Origin: Saccharomonospora sp. CUA-673
Lineage (GTDB): Bacteria > Actinomycetota > Actinomycetes > Mycobacteriales > Pseudonocardiaceae
Reading direction: 5' to 3'
DNA length: 64,000 nt
Assembly (NCBI RefSeq): GCF_001942305.1
Contig: NZ_MKKE01000003.1
Location: 1 to 64,000, forward strand
Below, one piece after another: positions 10,248-19,092 of this stretch (positions within the stretch are counted from its first letter, which is position 1; each line of letters opens with the position of its first letter). The translations under genes and the position numbers were made by a program. The notes beneath the pieces were generated by a model. That model did no database searches and was not told the origin of the DNA. It saw only the letters and a list, made by a program, of their open reading frames with translations.

Positions 10248-10253
10248 AGCGAG

Positions 10254-10335
10254 TGGCGGGTGAGGGATTCGAACCCCCGAAGGCTGTGCCGGCTGATTTA
10301 CAGTCAGCTCCCTTTGGCCGCTCGGGCAACCCGCC
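10254..10335 (-). tRNA. tRNA-Tyr (anticodon GTA)
   Basis: 82 nt on the minus strand. The acceptor stem GGCGGGT pairs with ACCCGCC and is followed by discriminator A. The anticodon loop is CTGTAAA, giving anticodon GTA. The long variable arm expected of class II bacterial tRNA-Tyr is present, and the T arm contains GGTTCGAATCC. CCA is not encoded. Two hairpins follow as terminators. A 27-bp inverted copy of its anticodon arm lies 230 bp downstream. Confidence 0.97.
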
Positions 10336-10489
10336 GGGTGCCGGAGCTCGTCCGGCAAGGACACAGCGTACCGCCTGCGCCCGCCCGACCCTCACCCGGG
10401 TGGCCTCGTGACTACCCTTGCGGTGCGGGGCGTGTGCGCGGCCCGTCCGTTCGACCCAGAGAAGCAGCTATCAGCGAGGTGCGTGCAGC

Positions 10490-10981
10490 GTGGCGGATCC
10501 GTCGTTCGACGTGGTGAGCAAGGTCGACCGCCAGGAGGTGGACAACGCAGTCAATCAGGCGGCCAAGGAGCTGTCGACCCGGTTCGATTTCCGGGGCACG
10601 GGCGCGTCCGTGGCGTGGTCGGGGGACAACGCCATCACCGTGGAGGCGGAGACCGAGGAGCGGGTGAAGGCCGCGGTCGACGTGTTCAAGGAGAAGCTGG
10701 TCAAGCGTGGCGTGTCGATGAAGGCGTTCGACGCGGGCGAGCCGGCGGTGAGCGGCAAGGTGTACAAGGTGTCCGGCACGATCGTCGAGGGCATCGAGCA
10801 GGACAAGGCGAAGCAGATCTCCAAGTACATCCGCGACGAGGCGCCGAAGGGTGTGCAGGCTCAGATCCAGGGCGACCAGTTGCGGGTGTCGGGCAAGAAG
10901 AAGGATCACCTGCAGGATGTGATCTCGCTGCTGAAGGAGAAGGACTTCGGCATCGCGTTGCAGTTCACCAATTACAGGTAA
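10490..10981 (+). CDS. yajQ: YajQ family nucleotide-binding protein
   Basis: 163 aa from GTG at 10490, start [20 protein letters not shown]. The family has two similar alpha/beta domains. Conserved signatures are [14 protein letters not shown] near residue 30 and a C-terminal [19 protein letters not shown]. Family members bind nucleotides, and some have been reported to bind cyclic di-GMP; the cellular role in actinobacteria is unclear. It is cytoplasmic and monocistronic, ending before a strong terminator at 11049. Confidence 0.93.
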   Translation: MADPSFDVVSKVDRQEVDNAVNQAAKELSTRFDFRGTGASVAWSGDNAITVEAETEERVKAAVDVFKEKLVKRGVSMKAFDAGEPAVSGKVYKVSGTIVEGIEQDKAKQISKYIRDEAPKGVQAQIQGDQLRVSGKKKDHLQDVISLLKEKDFGIALQFTNYR

Positions 10982-11008
10982 CCCACCCGCACATCTTCGT
11001 GAACATCG

Positions 11009-11023
11009 CGTCAACCGTTGACG
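11009..11023. promoter_or_regulatory. Palindrome upstream of the sialidase-like gene
   Basis: CGTCAAC C GTTGACG, 7-bp perfect arms with a single-base centre. The right arm contains TTGAC, which could double as a -35 element. It lies 59 bp upstream of the GTG at 11082, so it may be an operator for that gene. Confidence 0.35.
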
Positions 11024-11048
11024 TGGTATCACCTGATCGTGTTTGAAT

Positions 11049-11079
11049 CCCCCGGTCACCGTCCGAGACCGGGGGTTTT
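11049..11079 (+). terminator. Intrinsic terminator after yajQ
   Basis: Stem CCCCCGGTC / GACCGGGGG with a 9-base loop, then TTTT. It lies immediately before the GTG start of the next gene, so it separates yajQ from it, or could work as an attenuator for it. Confidence 0.8.
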
Positions 11080-11081
11080 CA

Positions 11082-12257
11082 GTGCGTAAGTCCGGAATGC
11101 GCAGGCTGTTCGCCGGCCTGCCCAGCGTCCTGCTCAGCATCGTGTTGTGCCTGACCGTCGCGCCGGCGGTGGCGCACGGCGCCGATCGGCAGCTGCTCCA
11201 CGACGCCTACGGCTCGTATCCGCGGGTGATCCGCACCGAGCACGGCGGCGCGGGCCACGACGGCCGCATCCTCGCCTCGCTCACCAGCAACGACGGCTGG
11301 GGTTTCTACGCCCCGATCTACGAGAGCACCGACGAGGGCGCCACGTTCGAGCAGGTCGGCGAGGTGCGCGATCCGGAGGGCATCGCCGGCAAGGGCATGT
11401 GCTGCGGGACGTTGTACGAGCTGCCGCAGGACGTCGGCTCCTACGACGCCGGCACCCTGCTGTGGGCGGCCAGCTACCGGCAGAAGGCGGGCGCCGACCG
11501 CGAGATCGGCATCCGCGTGTGGGCGAGCGAGGACACGGGCCGCAGTTGGGACTTCGTGTCCGAACCGGTGACCTCCAGTGGCAGGCCGGGCGTGTGGGAG
11601 CCGGAGTTCAACATCGACTCGACCGGCGCGCTGCAGATGCACTACTCCGACGAACGCGGCGACGAGTTCGACCAGTTCAACGCCCAGATGTCCACCACCG
11701 ACCTGGTCAACTGGAACGAGCCGAGGACGACGGTCGCGGTGCAGCCGTTCGAAGCCAGGCCGGGCATGCCGATCGTGCGCGAGCTGCCCGACGGCCGGCA
11801 CTTCTACAGCTACGAGATCTGCAACTTCGGGGAGCGCTTCTGCGATCCGTACTTCAAGATCTCCGACGACGGCGCCGACTTCGGCGACCCCACCCGGCCG
11901 GGCACGCAGGTCGGCACCCCCGAGGGCAGGCACTTCGAGCACTCCCCCACGTTCTCGGTCTTCCCGGGCGGCCCGAACGGCACGCGCATCCTGCTCATCG
12001 GCCAGATCTACGTGAACGGCGACGGCGAGCCGGGCGAGGGCAACGGGAAGACGATCCTCGCCAACGACAACCTCGGCGAGGGCCCCTGGTACGAGGTGCC
12101 CGCGCCGGTCGAGGTGGCCAACCCGGTCGACGACCCGTGCCCCAACTACAGCCCGTCGCTGCTGCCGGTCGACGACGGCGACACGGTGCTGCAGCTCACG
12201 GCCGACCGCACCGACGCGGGCTGTCAGGTGTTCTTCGGGACCGGGCCGTCGCGGTAG
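11082..12257 (+). CDS. Secreted sialidase-like (BNR/Asp-box) beta-propeller protein
   Basis: 391 aa from GTG at 11082 (ATG at 11097 is in frame). The signal peptide starts MRRLFAGLPSVLLSIVLCLT and has a likely cleavage after AHGA. The mature protein has repeated propeller motifs with Asp-box-like turns: STDEGATFEQ, SEDTGRSWDF and SDDGADF. A Cys pair CCGTLYE and other Cys suggest disulfides. It belongs to the six-bladed sialidase/neuraminidase-like superfamily; the catalytic Arg triad and Tyr/Glu pair cannot be confirmed by eye. It is probably an extracellular carbohydrate-active or binding protein. It is followed by rmlA in the same direction with a 61-bp gap. Confidence 0.75.
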   Translation: MRKSGMRRLFAGLPSVLLSIVLCLTVAPAVAHGADRQLLHDAYGSYPRVIRTEHGGAGHDGRILASLTSNDGWGFYAPIYESTDEGATFEQVGEVRDPEGIAGKGMCCGTLYELPQDVGSYDAGTLLWAASYRQKAGADREIGIRVWASEDTGRSWDFVSEPVTSSGRPGVWEPEFNIDSTGALQMHYSDERGDEFDQFNAQMSTTDLVNWNEPRTTVAVQPFEARPGMPIVRELPDGRHFYSYEICNFGERFCDPYFKISDDGADFGDPTRPGTQVGTPEGRHFEHSPTFSVFPGGPNGTRILLIGQIYVNGDGEPGEGNGKTILANDNLGEGPWYEVPAPVEVANPVDDPCPNYSPSLLPVDDGDTVLQLTADRTDAGCQVFFGTGPSR

Positions 12258-12318
12258 TCGGTACGCTGACCCGAGCAGGTGACAGGCACCCGGTGACGGG
12301 CGAGCGGAAGGGTCGGCG

Positions 12319-13200
12319 ATGAAGGGCATCGTCCTGGCGGGCGGCAGCGGGACGCGGCTGCACCCGATCACGCAGGCGGTGTCGAAACAGCTGCTGCCCG
12401 TCTACGACAAGCCGATGATCTACTACCCGGTCTCGGTGCTGATGCTCGCCGGCATCCGCGAGATCCTGATCATCTCCACGCCTGCCGACCTGCCGAACTT
12501 CCAGCGGCTGCTCGGCGACGGTCGCCAGCTGGGCCTGGAGCTGTCGTACGCCGAGCAGGCCGCGCCGAACGGTCTCGCGGAGGCGTTCGTCATCGGCGCG
12601 GACTTCGTCGGCGACGACGACGTGGCGCTGATCCTCGGCGACAACATCTTCTACGGCCAGGGTTTCTCGCGGACGTTGCAGGCCGAGGTCGCCGACCTCG
12701 ACGGCTGCGTGCTGTTCGGCTACCCGGTGAAGGATCCGCAGCGCTACGGTGTCGGCGAGATCGCCGCCGACGGCACGTTGCTGTCGATCGAGGAGAAACC
12801 GGCCGCGCCGCGGTCGAACAAGGCGATCACCGGGCTCTACCTCTACGACAACCAGGTCGTCGACATCGCGCGCGGCCTGCGCCCGTCGCCCCGGGGCGAG
12901 CTGGAGATCACCGACGTCAACATGACGTACCTGCGCGAGGGTCGCGCCCGGCTGGTCGAGCTCTCGCGCGGGTTCGCGTGGCTCGACACCGGCACGCACG
13001 ACTCGCTGCTCGAGGCTGGCCAGTTCGTGCAGGTGCTCGAGCACCGGACGGGCGTGCGCATCGCGTGTCTCGAGGAGGTCGCGCTGCGCATGGGCTACAT
13101 CGACGCCGACGAGTGCCACCGCCTCGGCGCGAAGCTCGCCAAGAGCGGCTACGGCGACTACGTCATGGACATCGCGAAAGCCGCAGGCGCCACCGCCTGA
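12319..13200 (+). CDS. rmlA: Glucose-1-phosphate thymidylyltransferase
   Basis: 293 aa, ATG at 12319 with GGAAGGG upstream. It converts glucose-1-phosphate and dTTP to dTDP-glucose, the first step to dTDP-rhamnose and other deoxysugars. The nucleotide-binding start is [18 protein letters not shown], with [30 protein letters not shown] and [13 protein letters not shown] also present, all RmlA signatures. Length is normal. No rmlB, rmlC or rmlD is adjacent, so it is a scattered pathway gene. It ends at the 21-bp repeat array B and is convergent with htpX. Confidence 0.95.
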   Translation: MKGIVLAGGSGTRLHPITQAVSKQLLPVYDKPMIYYPVSVLMLAGIREILIISTPADLPNFQRLLGDGRQLGLELSYAEQAAPNGLAEAFVIGADFVGDDDVALILGDNIFYGQGFSRTLQAEVADLDGCVLFGYPVKDPQRYGVGEIAADGTLLSIEEKPAAPRSNKAITGLYLYDNQVVDIARGLRPSPRGELEITDVNMTYLREGRARLVELSRGFAWLDTGTHDSLLEAGQFVQVLEHRTGVRIACLEEVALRMGYIDADECHRLGAKLAKSGYGDYVMDIAKAAGATA

Positions 13201-13205
13201 CACGC

Positions 13206-13303
13206 GCCGTGTCAGCACCCCACGTCGCCGTGTCAGCATCCTGCGCGGGCGTGTCAGCACTTCGCGTCGCCGTGTCAGCAACTCGCGTCGCCGTGTTGTC
13301 ACC
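13206..13303. repeat. 21-bp tandem repeat array B
   Basis: Units start at 13206, 13227, 13248, 13269 and 13290, in exact 21-bp steps with no indels. The core here reads GCCGTGTCAGCA on the plus strand, opposite in orientation to arrays A, D and E. It fills the whole gap between the convergent rmlA and htpX genes. Confidence 0.9.
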
Positions 13304-13315
13304 GGACGACACGCG

Positions 13316-14179
13316 TCAGAGGCCGCGGCGGGCCATCTCCTCGAGGCGGCGAATGCGGTCCTCCATCGGCGGGTGGCTCGAGAACATGCGGGACATGCGC
13401 TCACCGGGGCGGAACGGGTTCGCGATCATCAGGTGCGACTGCGAGGCGACCTTGGGATCCGGCGCCAGCGGGGCCGCGTTCGTGCCCTGTTCGAGTTTGC
13501 GCAGCGCCGAGGCCAACGCCAGCGGATCGCCGGTCAACTCGGCGCCCGACTGGTCGGCCTGATACTCCCGCGAGCGGCTCACGCTCATCTTGATGATGCC
13601 GGCCGCGACCGGTCCGAGCATCGCCAACAGCAGCATCGCGATCGGGTTGGCCCCGCCCTCACGGTTGCCGCCGAACAAGCTCGCGAACATCGCCATGTTG
13701 GCCAGGAAGCTCACGACGCTGGCCAGCGCGCCCGCGACCGACGAGATCAGGATGTCGCGGTTGTAGACGTGCGCGAGCTCGTGGCCGAGCACGGCGCGCA
13801 GTTCGCGTTCGTCGAGGATGTCGAGGATGCCCGTGGTGCAGCACACGGCGGCGTTGCGCGGGTTGCGCCCGGTGGCGAACGCGTTGGGTGCGCGCGTCGG
13901 GCTGACGTACAGGCGCGGCATCGGCTGTCGCGCCTGCGTGGCCAGCTCCCGCACGATGCGGTACATCGCAGGCTGCTGGGCCTGCGACACCGGCTGGGCG
14001 CGCATCGCCCGCAACGCCAGTTTGTCCGATTTGAAGTAGGCGTAGCCGTTCATCGCGAGTGCGATCAGCAGGCCGATGACCAACGCACCCCTGCCGAACA
14101 GGCCACTGATCCCGATGATGAGCGCGCTCATCAGCCCCAGCAGCAGCGCCGTCTTGAGACCGTTGTGGTGCTTGTGCAC
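13316..14179 (-). CDS. htpX: Membrane-bound zinc metalloprotease HtpX
   Basis: 287 aa from GTG at 14179, chosen because GGAGGAGGG precedes it; the longer frame to 14239 lacks one. It is an M48 membrane protease for quality control of membrane proteins. It has two N-terminal membrane helices, the catalytic zinc motif HELAH (within [18 protein letters not shown]), two further helices, and [20 protein letters not shown] supplying the third zinc ligand Glu. It ends [15 protein letters not shown]. Divergent from the metal ABC operon across ~240 bp. Confidence 0.94.
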   Translation of the reverse strand: MHKHHNGLKTALLLGLMSALIIGISGLFGRGALVIGLLIALAMNGYAYFKSDKLALRAMRAQPVSQAQQPAMYRIVRELATQARQPMPRLYVSPTRAPNAFATGRNPRNAAVCCTTGILDILDERELRAVLGHELAHVYNRDILISSVAGALASVVSFLANMAMFASLFGGNREGGANPIAMLLLAMLGPVAAGIIKMSVSRSREYQADQSGAELTGDPLALASALRKLEQGTNAAPLAPDPKVASQSHLMIANPFRPGERMSRMFSSHPPMEDRIRRLEEMARRGL

Positions 14180-14389
14180 CGGCTCACCCTCCTCCCGCTC
14201 GCCGCGGTCACCGAAATCGGTTGCTCCTCGGCCGAACAACGTACGACGCGGGTGCGGAGTTCCTCCGCCCGCAGCCGTGCGAGTCTATTTCGGACGCTGT
14301 GACCAGGGCACTTCGGCAGGGCGCGACAGGGTGCGACAGGGTGCGTCCCGCCACACCCCACACCGGTTTCGGACCGGCGTACCGTAGAG

Positions 14390-14403
14390 TTCGGCAGACC
14401 GAA
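14390..14403. promoter_or_regulatory. Possible operator of the metal ABC operon
   Basis: TTCGG, 4-base spacer, CCGAA, ending 3 bases before GAGGGG and 15 bp before the ATG at 14419. The position would suit a repressor such as a metalloregulator. The motif is not one I recognise for MntR, Zur or IdeR. Confidence 0.25.
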
Positions 14404-14418
14404 ACCTGAGGGGTGACC

Positions 14419-15405
14419 ATGGACATCGCGGGCGACGCGCAGAGCGCCGCACGGCGGCGTCGGCGTGCGCGCCGACGCGATCGCCGCGCGCTCGTGGCGC
14501 TCGGTGTGGTGTTCGTCCTGGCGCTGTCCACAGCCGTCGGCTACGCCCTCCAGCCGCCGACGTCCGACAACGCGAAGCTCCGCCTCGTCACCACGACGAC
14601 GTTCCTCGACGACACGGTGCGCCACGTCGGCGGGGACGACGTGGACACGCTGCGGCTGATGAACCCCGGCGTCGACCCTCATCTCTATCAGGCGCGCGCG
14701 GGCGACCTGCGGGAGATGCGCCGTGCCGATTCGGTGATCGCCGTCGGCCTGTACCTCGAGGGCGCGCTCGAGCACACGCTCCAGGACGTCGCGCGCAGCA
14801 AGCCCGTCCTGTTCGCCGGTGAGGCCGTGCCGGACGACGAGCTGCTGAGCCCGCCCGCGGGGTCGGCTCCCGAGGAGGAGCACGATCCGCACGTGTGGCA
14901 CGACCCGCACCGCTGGGCCCACGCGGTCGACGCGGTCGCCGAGCACCTCGCCGAGCTCGACCCGGCCAACGCCGCCGACTACCACCGCCGCGCCGCCGAC
15001 TACCGCGCCGAGCTCGACCGCACGGCCGCCGACATCCGCGCGGCGATCGAGCGCATCCCCGCCGCCAACCGCACGCTCGTCACCTCGCACGACGCGTTCC
15101 GCTACTTCGGCGACGCGTTCGGCGTGGACGTCGTGGCGATCCAGGGCATCTCGACCCAGCAGGAGGCCACGACCGCCGACGTCGACCGGGTCGCCGCGCT
15201 GCTCGCCCGCGACGGCGTGCCCGCGGTGTTCCTGGAGACGAGCGTGTCGCCGCAGACCGTCGAATCGATGCTGGCCGCCGCGCGGCAACGCGGCGGCGAC
15301 ATCGACGTCGGCGGCGAGCTGCACTCCGACTCCACCGGCTCCGACGGCAGCTACGTCGGCATGCTGCACGCCAACGCGACCACGCTCGAGGAGGGCCTCG
15401 GATGA
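14419..15405 (+). CDS. Metal ABC transporter substrate-binding protein (TroA/ZnuA/MntA superfamily)
   Basis: 328 aa from ATG at 14419, with GAGGGG 6 bp upstream. A very Arg-rich N-terminus (~25 aa) is followed by one hydrophobic helix (ALVALGVVFVLALSTAVGYA), then a cluster A-1 binding protein. Candidate ligands are His in PGVDPHLYQ, His in HDPHVWHDP, His in TSHDAFRYFG and Asp in LHSDSTGSDG, a three-His-plus-acid set as in TroA-like zinc/manganese proteins. No lipobox Cys follows the helix, unlike most Gram-positive members, so it is probably anchored by an uncleaved helix. It overlaps the ATPase gene by ATGA. Confidence 0.88.
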   Translation: MDIAGDAQSAARRRRRARRRDRRALVALGVVFVLALSTAVGYALQPPTSDNAKLRLVTTTTFLDDTVRHVGGDDVDTLRLMNPGVDPHLYQARAGDLREMRRADSVIAVGLYLEGALEHTLQDVARSKPVLFAGEAVPDDELLSPPAGSAPEEEHDPHVWHDPHRWAHAVDAVAEHLAELDPANAADYHRRAADYRAELDRTAADIRAAIERIPAANRTLVTSHDAFRYFGDAFGVDVVAIQGISTQQEATTADVDRVAALLARDGVPAVFLETSVSPQTVESMLAAARQRGGDIDVGGELHSDSTGSDGSYVGMLHANATTLEEGLG

Positions 15406-16148
15406 GCACCGACGCTCCGGCGACCACCACCCCCGCACTGCGGCTGCAGAACCTGGGCGCCTCGTACGGCGGCAGGCCCGTGCTGAGCGGTGTCGACGTC
15501 GAGATCCCCGCCGGGGTGCTCAGCGCGATCGTCGGACCGAACGGCGCGGGCAAGTCGACGCTGGTCAAGGCGGCCCTCGGGTTGGTGCCGTCGGTGCGCG
15601 GCACGGTGCGGTGGCTGGGCGAGCCGCTGCGGAAGGTGCGCACGCGCGTGGCGTACGTGCCGCAGTCCGACAGCGTCGCGAAGGACTTCCCCATCACCGC
15701 GGTGCAGGTCGTCGAGATGGGCCGGTACCCGCATCGCGGCTGGCTGCGTCGGTTCACCGAGGCCGACGACGAGCTCGTCGCGAACGCGATGGCGCAGGTC
15801 GGTGTCGCGGAACTGGCCGACCGTCCGCTCGACGAGCTGTCCGGCGGGCAGCGGCAGCGGGTGTTCCTCGCGCGGGCGCTCGCGCAGCGCGCGGACCTGA
15901 TCGTGCTCGACGAGCCGTTCACCGCCGTCGACGCACGCACCGAGGCAACGCTGCTGCGGATCCTCACCGACCTGTGCCGCGGCGGGGCGTCGGTCATCGC
16001 CGTGCACCACGACCTGCGGGACGTGCTCACCCACTTCGACCACGCGGTGCTGATGGCGGGCACGGTCGTGGCCGCGGGCGATCCGCACGACGTCCTGACG
16101 ACCGAGCACCTCGAACGCGCCTACGGCATGGCGCCGCTGGCGCGGTGA
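15402..16148 (+). CDS. Metal ABC transporter ATP-binding protein
   Basis: 248 aa, ATG overlapping the upstream stop. All ABC ATPase motifs are present: Walker A GPNGAGKST, Q-loop VAYVPQ, signature LSGGQRQRV, Walker B LIVLDEPF, and switch His in AVHHDL. The PQSDSVAKDFPITAVQVVEM stretch is typical of manganese/zinc importers of the TroB/MntB type. It energises uptake with the two permeases that follow. The gap to permease 1 is 7 bases. Confidence 0.93.
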   Translation: MSTDAPATTTPALRLQNLGASYGGRPVLSGVDVEIPAGVLSAIVGPNGAGKSTLVKAALGLVPSVRGTVRWLGEPLRKVRTRVAYVPQSDSVAKDFPITAVQVVEMGRYPHRGWLRRFTEADDELVANAMAQVGVAELADRPLDELSGGQRQRVFLARALAQRADLIVLDEPFTAVDARTEATLLRILTDLCRGGASVIAVHHDLRDVLTHFDHAVLMAGTVVAAGDPHDVLTTEHLERAYGMAPLAR

Positions 16149-16155
16149 GCGCGCG

Positions 16156-17046
16156 ATGAGTCTCGGAGAGTTCCTCGACGTCCTGCCACTGTCCTATCCG
16201 GACGCGGTGGTCGTCGCCGGCACGGCCGTGGTCGGGTTCGTCGCCGGGCTCCTCGGACCGTTGGCCGTGTTGCGGCAGCGCAGCATGTTCGGCGACGCGA
16301 TGAGCCACGGCACGCTCGCCGGCGTCGCGGTCGCGTTCCTGGTCACCGGGGCCAAGGTGCCCGAACTGCTGCTGCTCGGCGCCGCGATCTCGGCGGCGAT
16401 CGCGGCGTTCGCCATGATCGCGCTCGAACGCACCGGCCGGATGCGGTCGGACGCGGCGATCGGCATCGTGCTGTCGGTGTCGCTGACGCTCGGCATCGTG
16501 CTGTTGACCGGCATCGCCGGCACCGGCGACGCGGGGCAGGCCGGGCTCGACGAGTACCTGCTCGGTCAGACCGCCGGCATGGTCGAACGCGACATCGTGG
16601 TGGCGCTGGTGCTCGCGGGCGTGGCGGTCGTGGCCGTCGGACTGGGGTTCCGGCTGTTGCGGTCGGCCACGTTCGACCCCGGGTTCACGGCCGTCGCGGG
16701 GGTGCGCACGTGGGTCGTCGACGCCGCGAGCACCGGACTGCTGGCCCTGGCCGTCGTGCTCGGCGTGCGGACGGTCGGGGCGATCCTGATGGTCGCGCTG
16801 CTGGTCGCCCCGGTCGTCGCCGCCCGGCAGCTGACGACGACACTCGCGACGCTCATGCCGTTGTCCGGGTTGATCGGCGCGGCGAGCGGCGCGGTCGGCG
16901 GCGTCACGGCCGGCCGCGCGGAGTTGCCGGCCGGACCGGTGATCGTGCTGCTCGCGACGGCGCTGGCCGTGCTGTCGGTGGTGCTGGCCCCGCGGCGCGG
17001 CGTGCTGGCCCGGATCAGAAGGGGGCGCGTGCGTGTCTCCGGATGA
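16156..17046 (+). CDS. Metal ABC transporter permease 1
   Basis: 296 aa, ATG at 16156. An ABC-3 family permease with about eight to nine membrane helices. The FGDAMSHGTLAGVAV region is the family's conserved cytoplasmic coupling loop (DAxSH). It ends in a basic cytoplasmic tail (RGVLARIRRGRVRVSG). It overlaps the second permease by 14 bases. Two different permeases plus one ATPase and one binding protein match the TroABCD arrangement. Confidence 0.92.
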   Translation: MSLGEFLDVLPLSYPDAVVVAGTAVVGFVAGLLGPLAVLRQRSMFGDAMSHGTLAGVAVAFLVTGAKVPELLLLGAAISAAIAAFAMIALERTGRMRSDAAIGIVLSVSLTLGIVLLTGIAGTGDAGQAGLDEYLLGQTAGMVERDIVVALVLAGVAVVAVGLGFRLLRSATFDPGFTAVAGVRTWVVDAASTGLLALAVVLGVRTVGAILMVALLVAPVVAARQLTTTLATLMPLSGLIGAASGAVGGVTAGRAELPAGPVIVLLATALAVLSVVLAPRRGVLARIRRGRVRVSG

Positions 17047-17899
17047 CGTGATGATCGTGGTGATCGCCGGGCTGCTGTCGACGTCGTGCGCGGTACTCGG
17101 AGGGTTCCTCGTGCTGCGCGGCCAGGCACTGTTGCCCGACGCCGTCAGCCACGCGGTGCTGCCCGGCATCGTGTTGATCTTCCTGCTGACCGGCGACCGC
17201 GCATCACTGTGGACGGTCGTCGGCGCGACGGCGTTCGGCGTGCTGTGCGTGCTCGGCACGGACTGGCTCAAACGCACCGGCGTCGTCGAGTCGGACGCCG
17301 CGTTGGCGCTCGTGTTCCCGGCGCTGTTCTCGTTGGGGATCCTCGGCATCAGCCGGTTCGCCTCGGGTGCGCACATCGACCTGGACTCGGCGATCTACGG
17401 CGATCTGACGTTCGCTCCCCTGCGCACGATGGAACTGTTCGGCGCCGACGTCCCCCGGTCGCTGGTGATCACCGGGCTGGCGACGGTCGCGGTGCTCGCA
17501 CTGGTGGCGACGCTCTGGCGGCCGTTGCAGGCGGCGGCGTTCGACCCGGCGTTCGCGGAACTGGCCGGGCTGCGCGGCAGGCTGATCGGCCAGGTGCTGC
17601 TCGTCGCCGTCGCCGGGGTGGCCGTGGTGGCGTTCGACAGCGTCGGCGCGATCCTGGTGATCACGTTCTTCGTCGTGCCCGCCTCGACCGCGCGGCTGCT
17701 GACGACGCGGCTCGGCGCGATGCTCGTCGTCGCCGCGCTGTGCGGCTGGATCGCCTCGGCCGGTGGACACGCGCTCGCCGTCTCGTTCGACACGTCCATC
17801 CCCGGCACCATCGGCCTCACCAGCGGCGCCCTGTTCCTGCTGACCCTGCTGCTCGCCCCACGCCGAGGCCTCCTCGCCCGCCGCCGCACCCCCGCATAA
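17033..17899 (+). CDS. Metal ABC transporter permease 2
   Basis: 288 aa, GTG at 17033 inside the end of permease 1. An ABC-3 family permease with the LLPDAVSHAVLPGIVL loop (DAxSH again). The similar length and topology suggest an obligate heterodimer with permease 1. It ends APRRGLLARRRTPA. It is the last gene of the operon; its stop at 17899 is followed within 6 bp by repeat array C. No DtxR/MntR-type regulator gene is in the window. Confidence 0.92.
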   Translation: MSPDDVMIVVIAGLLSTSCAVLGGFLVLRGQALLPDAVSHAVLPGIVLIFLLTGDRASLWTVVGATAFGVLCVLGTDWLKRTGVVESDAALALVFPALFSLGILGISRFASGAHIDLDSAIYGDLTFAPLRTMELFGADVPRSLVITGLATVAVLALVATLWRPLQAAAFDPAFAELAGLRGRLIGQVLLVAVAGVAVVAFDSVGAILVITFFVVPASTARLLTTRLGAMLVVAALCGWIASAGGHALAVSFDTSIPGTIGLTSGALFLLTLLLAPRRGLLARRRTPA

Positions 17900-17904
17900 C
17901 CGCC

Positions 17905-18045
17905 GCCGTGTCAGCACCTGGCGTCGCCGTGTCAGCATCCTGCGTCGCCGTGTCAGCGTTCTGCGTCGCCGTGTCAGCATCCTGCGTCGCCGTGTCAGCG
18001 TTCTGCGTCGCCGTGTCAGCGTTCTGCGTCGCCGTGTTGGCAGTT
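17905..18045. repeat. 21-bp tandem repeat array C
   Basis: Seven units start at 17905, 17926, 17947, 17968, 17989, 18010 and 18031, all exactly 21 bp apart. It is the most uniform array: GCCGTGTCAGC, then four to five variable bases, then TGCGTC. It separates the convergent permease and SDR genes. The last units overlap the SDR reading frame, whose stop codon is provided by the repeat (TGA within CGCTGACACGG on the minus strand). Confidence 0.92.
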
Positions 18046-18944
18046 CGCGGCGTCGAGAGTGCGTAGGCGTTCGATGGTCTCCCACAACTCCTGTTCGCGT
18101 CGCGGGTCGTAGGACTCGTCCGACGAAGGACCGACCGCGTCCCGGTCCACATAGGACCCGGACGACGCCGCGATGGTGCCAAGGACGACGTCGGACAGGC
18201 GGCGGCCCGCCTCGCCGGGACGCGTGCCGAACGGGGTGCGGGTCAGCAGCGGCAGGACACGGCGCATCAGGAACCGGTCGACCGGACCGGCGTGCCGGGC
18301 GAGCGCCGTACCCGGGACGAAGCCCGGGTTGTAGGCGATCACGTCGACTCCGGCGGCAGCCGGCGCGCGTACTCGTGGACCAGGTGGATCGCGGCGAGTT
18401 TGCTCGTCGAGTACGCCCTGCGCCCCGCGGCCACCGTCTCGGGACGGCGGAAGGCCCGTGGCCGGGCGAGAACGTCGGGGTCCTGCCACACGGGACCGGG
18501 CACTATCCCCAGGTTGTGCCGGAGGTCGCCGACATGCGTGTCGCTGACCGTGAGCACGATCCGCCCTCCGTCGGCGACGCGGTCCTCGAGGGTCCGGACC
18601 AGGATGTGGTTGGCGAGCACGTTGACCATGAACGTCGACTCGATCCCCTCCGGACCCGCGGTGAGGTCGTCGGTGTACTGCACGCCCGCGTTGCCGACGA
18701 CGTGCCGCAGCGGCGGCAGCTCGCCGCGATCGAGCCGGCCCGCGATCTCGACCGCCGCCGCACGGACGCTCCGCACCGAGTTCAGGTCCGCCGCGACCTG
18801 CAAGACGTTGTTGTCGGATGCCTCCGCCCCGGGCTCCCGCACCAGGACGACGAGGTGCGCGTCCGGCGACCGGTCGAGGAGGTGCTCGGCGGCGACGCGG
18901 CCGATCCCCCGGCTCGCTCCGGTCATCACGATCGTGTGCTCCAT
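18016..18944 (-). CDS. Short-chain dehydrogenase/reductase (one frameshift)
   Basis: 309 aa after restoring one base near 18351. The N-terminal part has the NAD(P)-binding TGASRGIG (residues 8-15), VVGNAGVQYTDD and the catalytic YSTSK. After the shift the frame continues AAGVDVIAYNPGFVPGTALA to the end. The fold and length resemble protochlorophyllide-reductase-like or retinol-dehydrogenase-like SDRs; the substrate is unknown. ATG at 18944 follows GGGAGGG. The last ~10 residues (CQHGDAER) are translated from repeat array C, so the original stop may have been lost. Divergent from the XRE regulator that probably controls it. Confidence 0.8.
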
Positions 18945-19020
18945 GACAGGCCCTCCCTGACGTCGGCGGTACACACCCCAACCTCCACGGCCGCGCCGCC
19001 GCCGACCAGTGACCCGGAGG

Positions 19021-19045
19021 TCCCTGGGATTCGCCGTCCCTGGGA
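19021..19045. promoter_or_regulatory. Paired near-palindromic boxes between SDR and XRE genes
   Basis: Two copies of TCCCTGGGA (19021-19029 and 19037-19045), each almost self-complementary and starting 16 bp apart. They lie 48 bp before the regulator's GTG. A candidate operator for the divergent pair. Confidence 0.4.
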
Positions 19046-19092
19046 CTGGCAGTACGCAGGCTCCGGCGGCCGCGGCGCCGCAGAATGGGGGC

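Noticed and set aside
12196..13404. Long minus-strand ORF antisense to rmlA (402 codons)
   Set aside because: It is a composition shadow of rmlA in GC-rich DNA, with Arg/Val/Asp-biased sequence and no family pattern. It also reads through the 21-bp array as heptads.
14180..14418. Riboswitch upstream of the metal ABC operon
   Set aside because: No conserved yybP-like or NiCo-like core was seen; only a short inverted repeat and a 10-bp tandem repeat (GCGACAGGGT).
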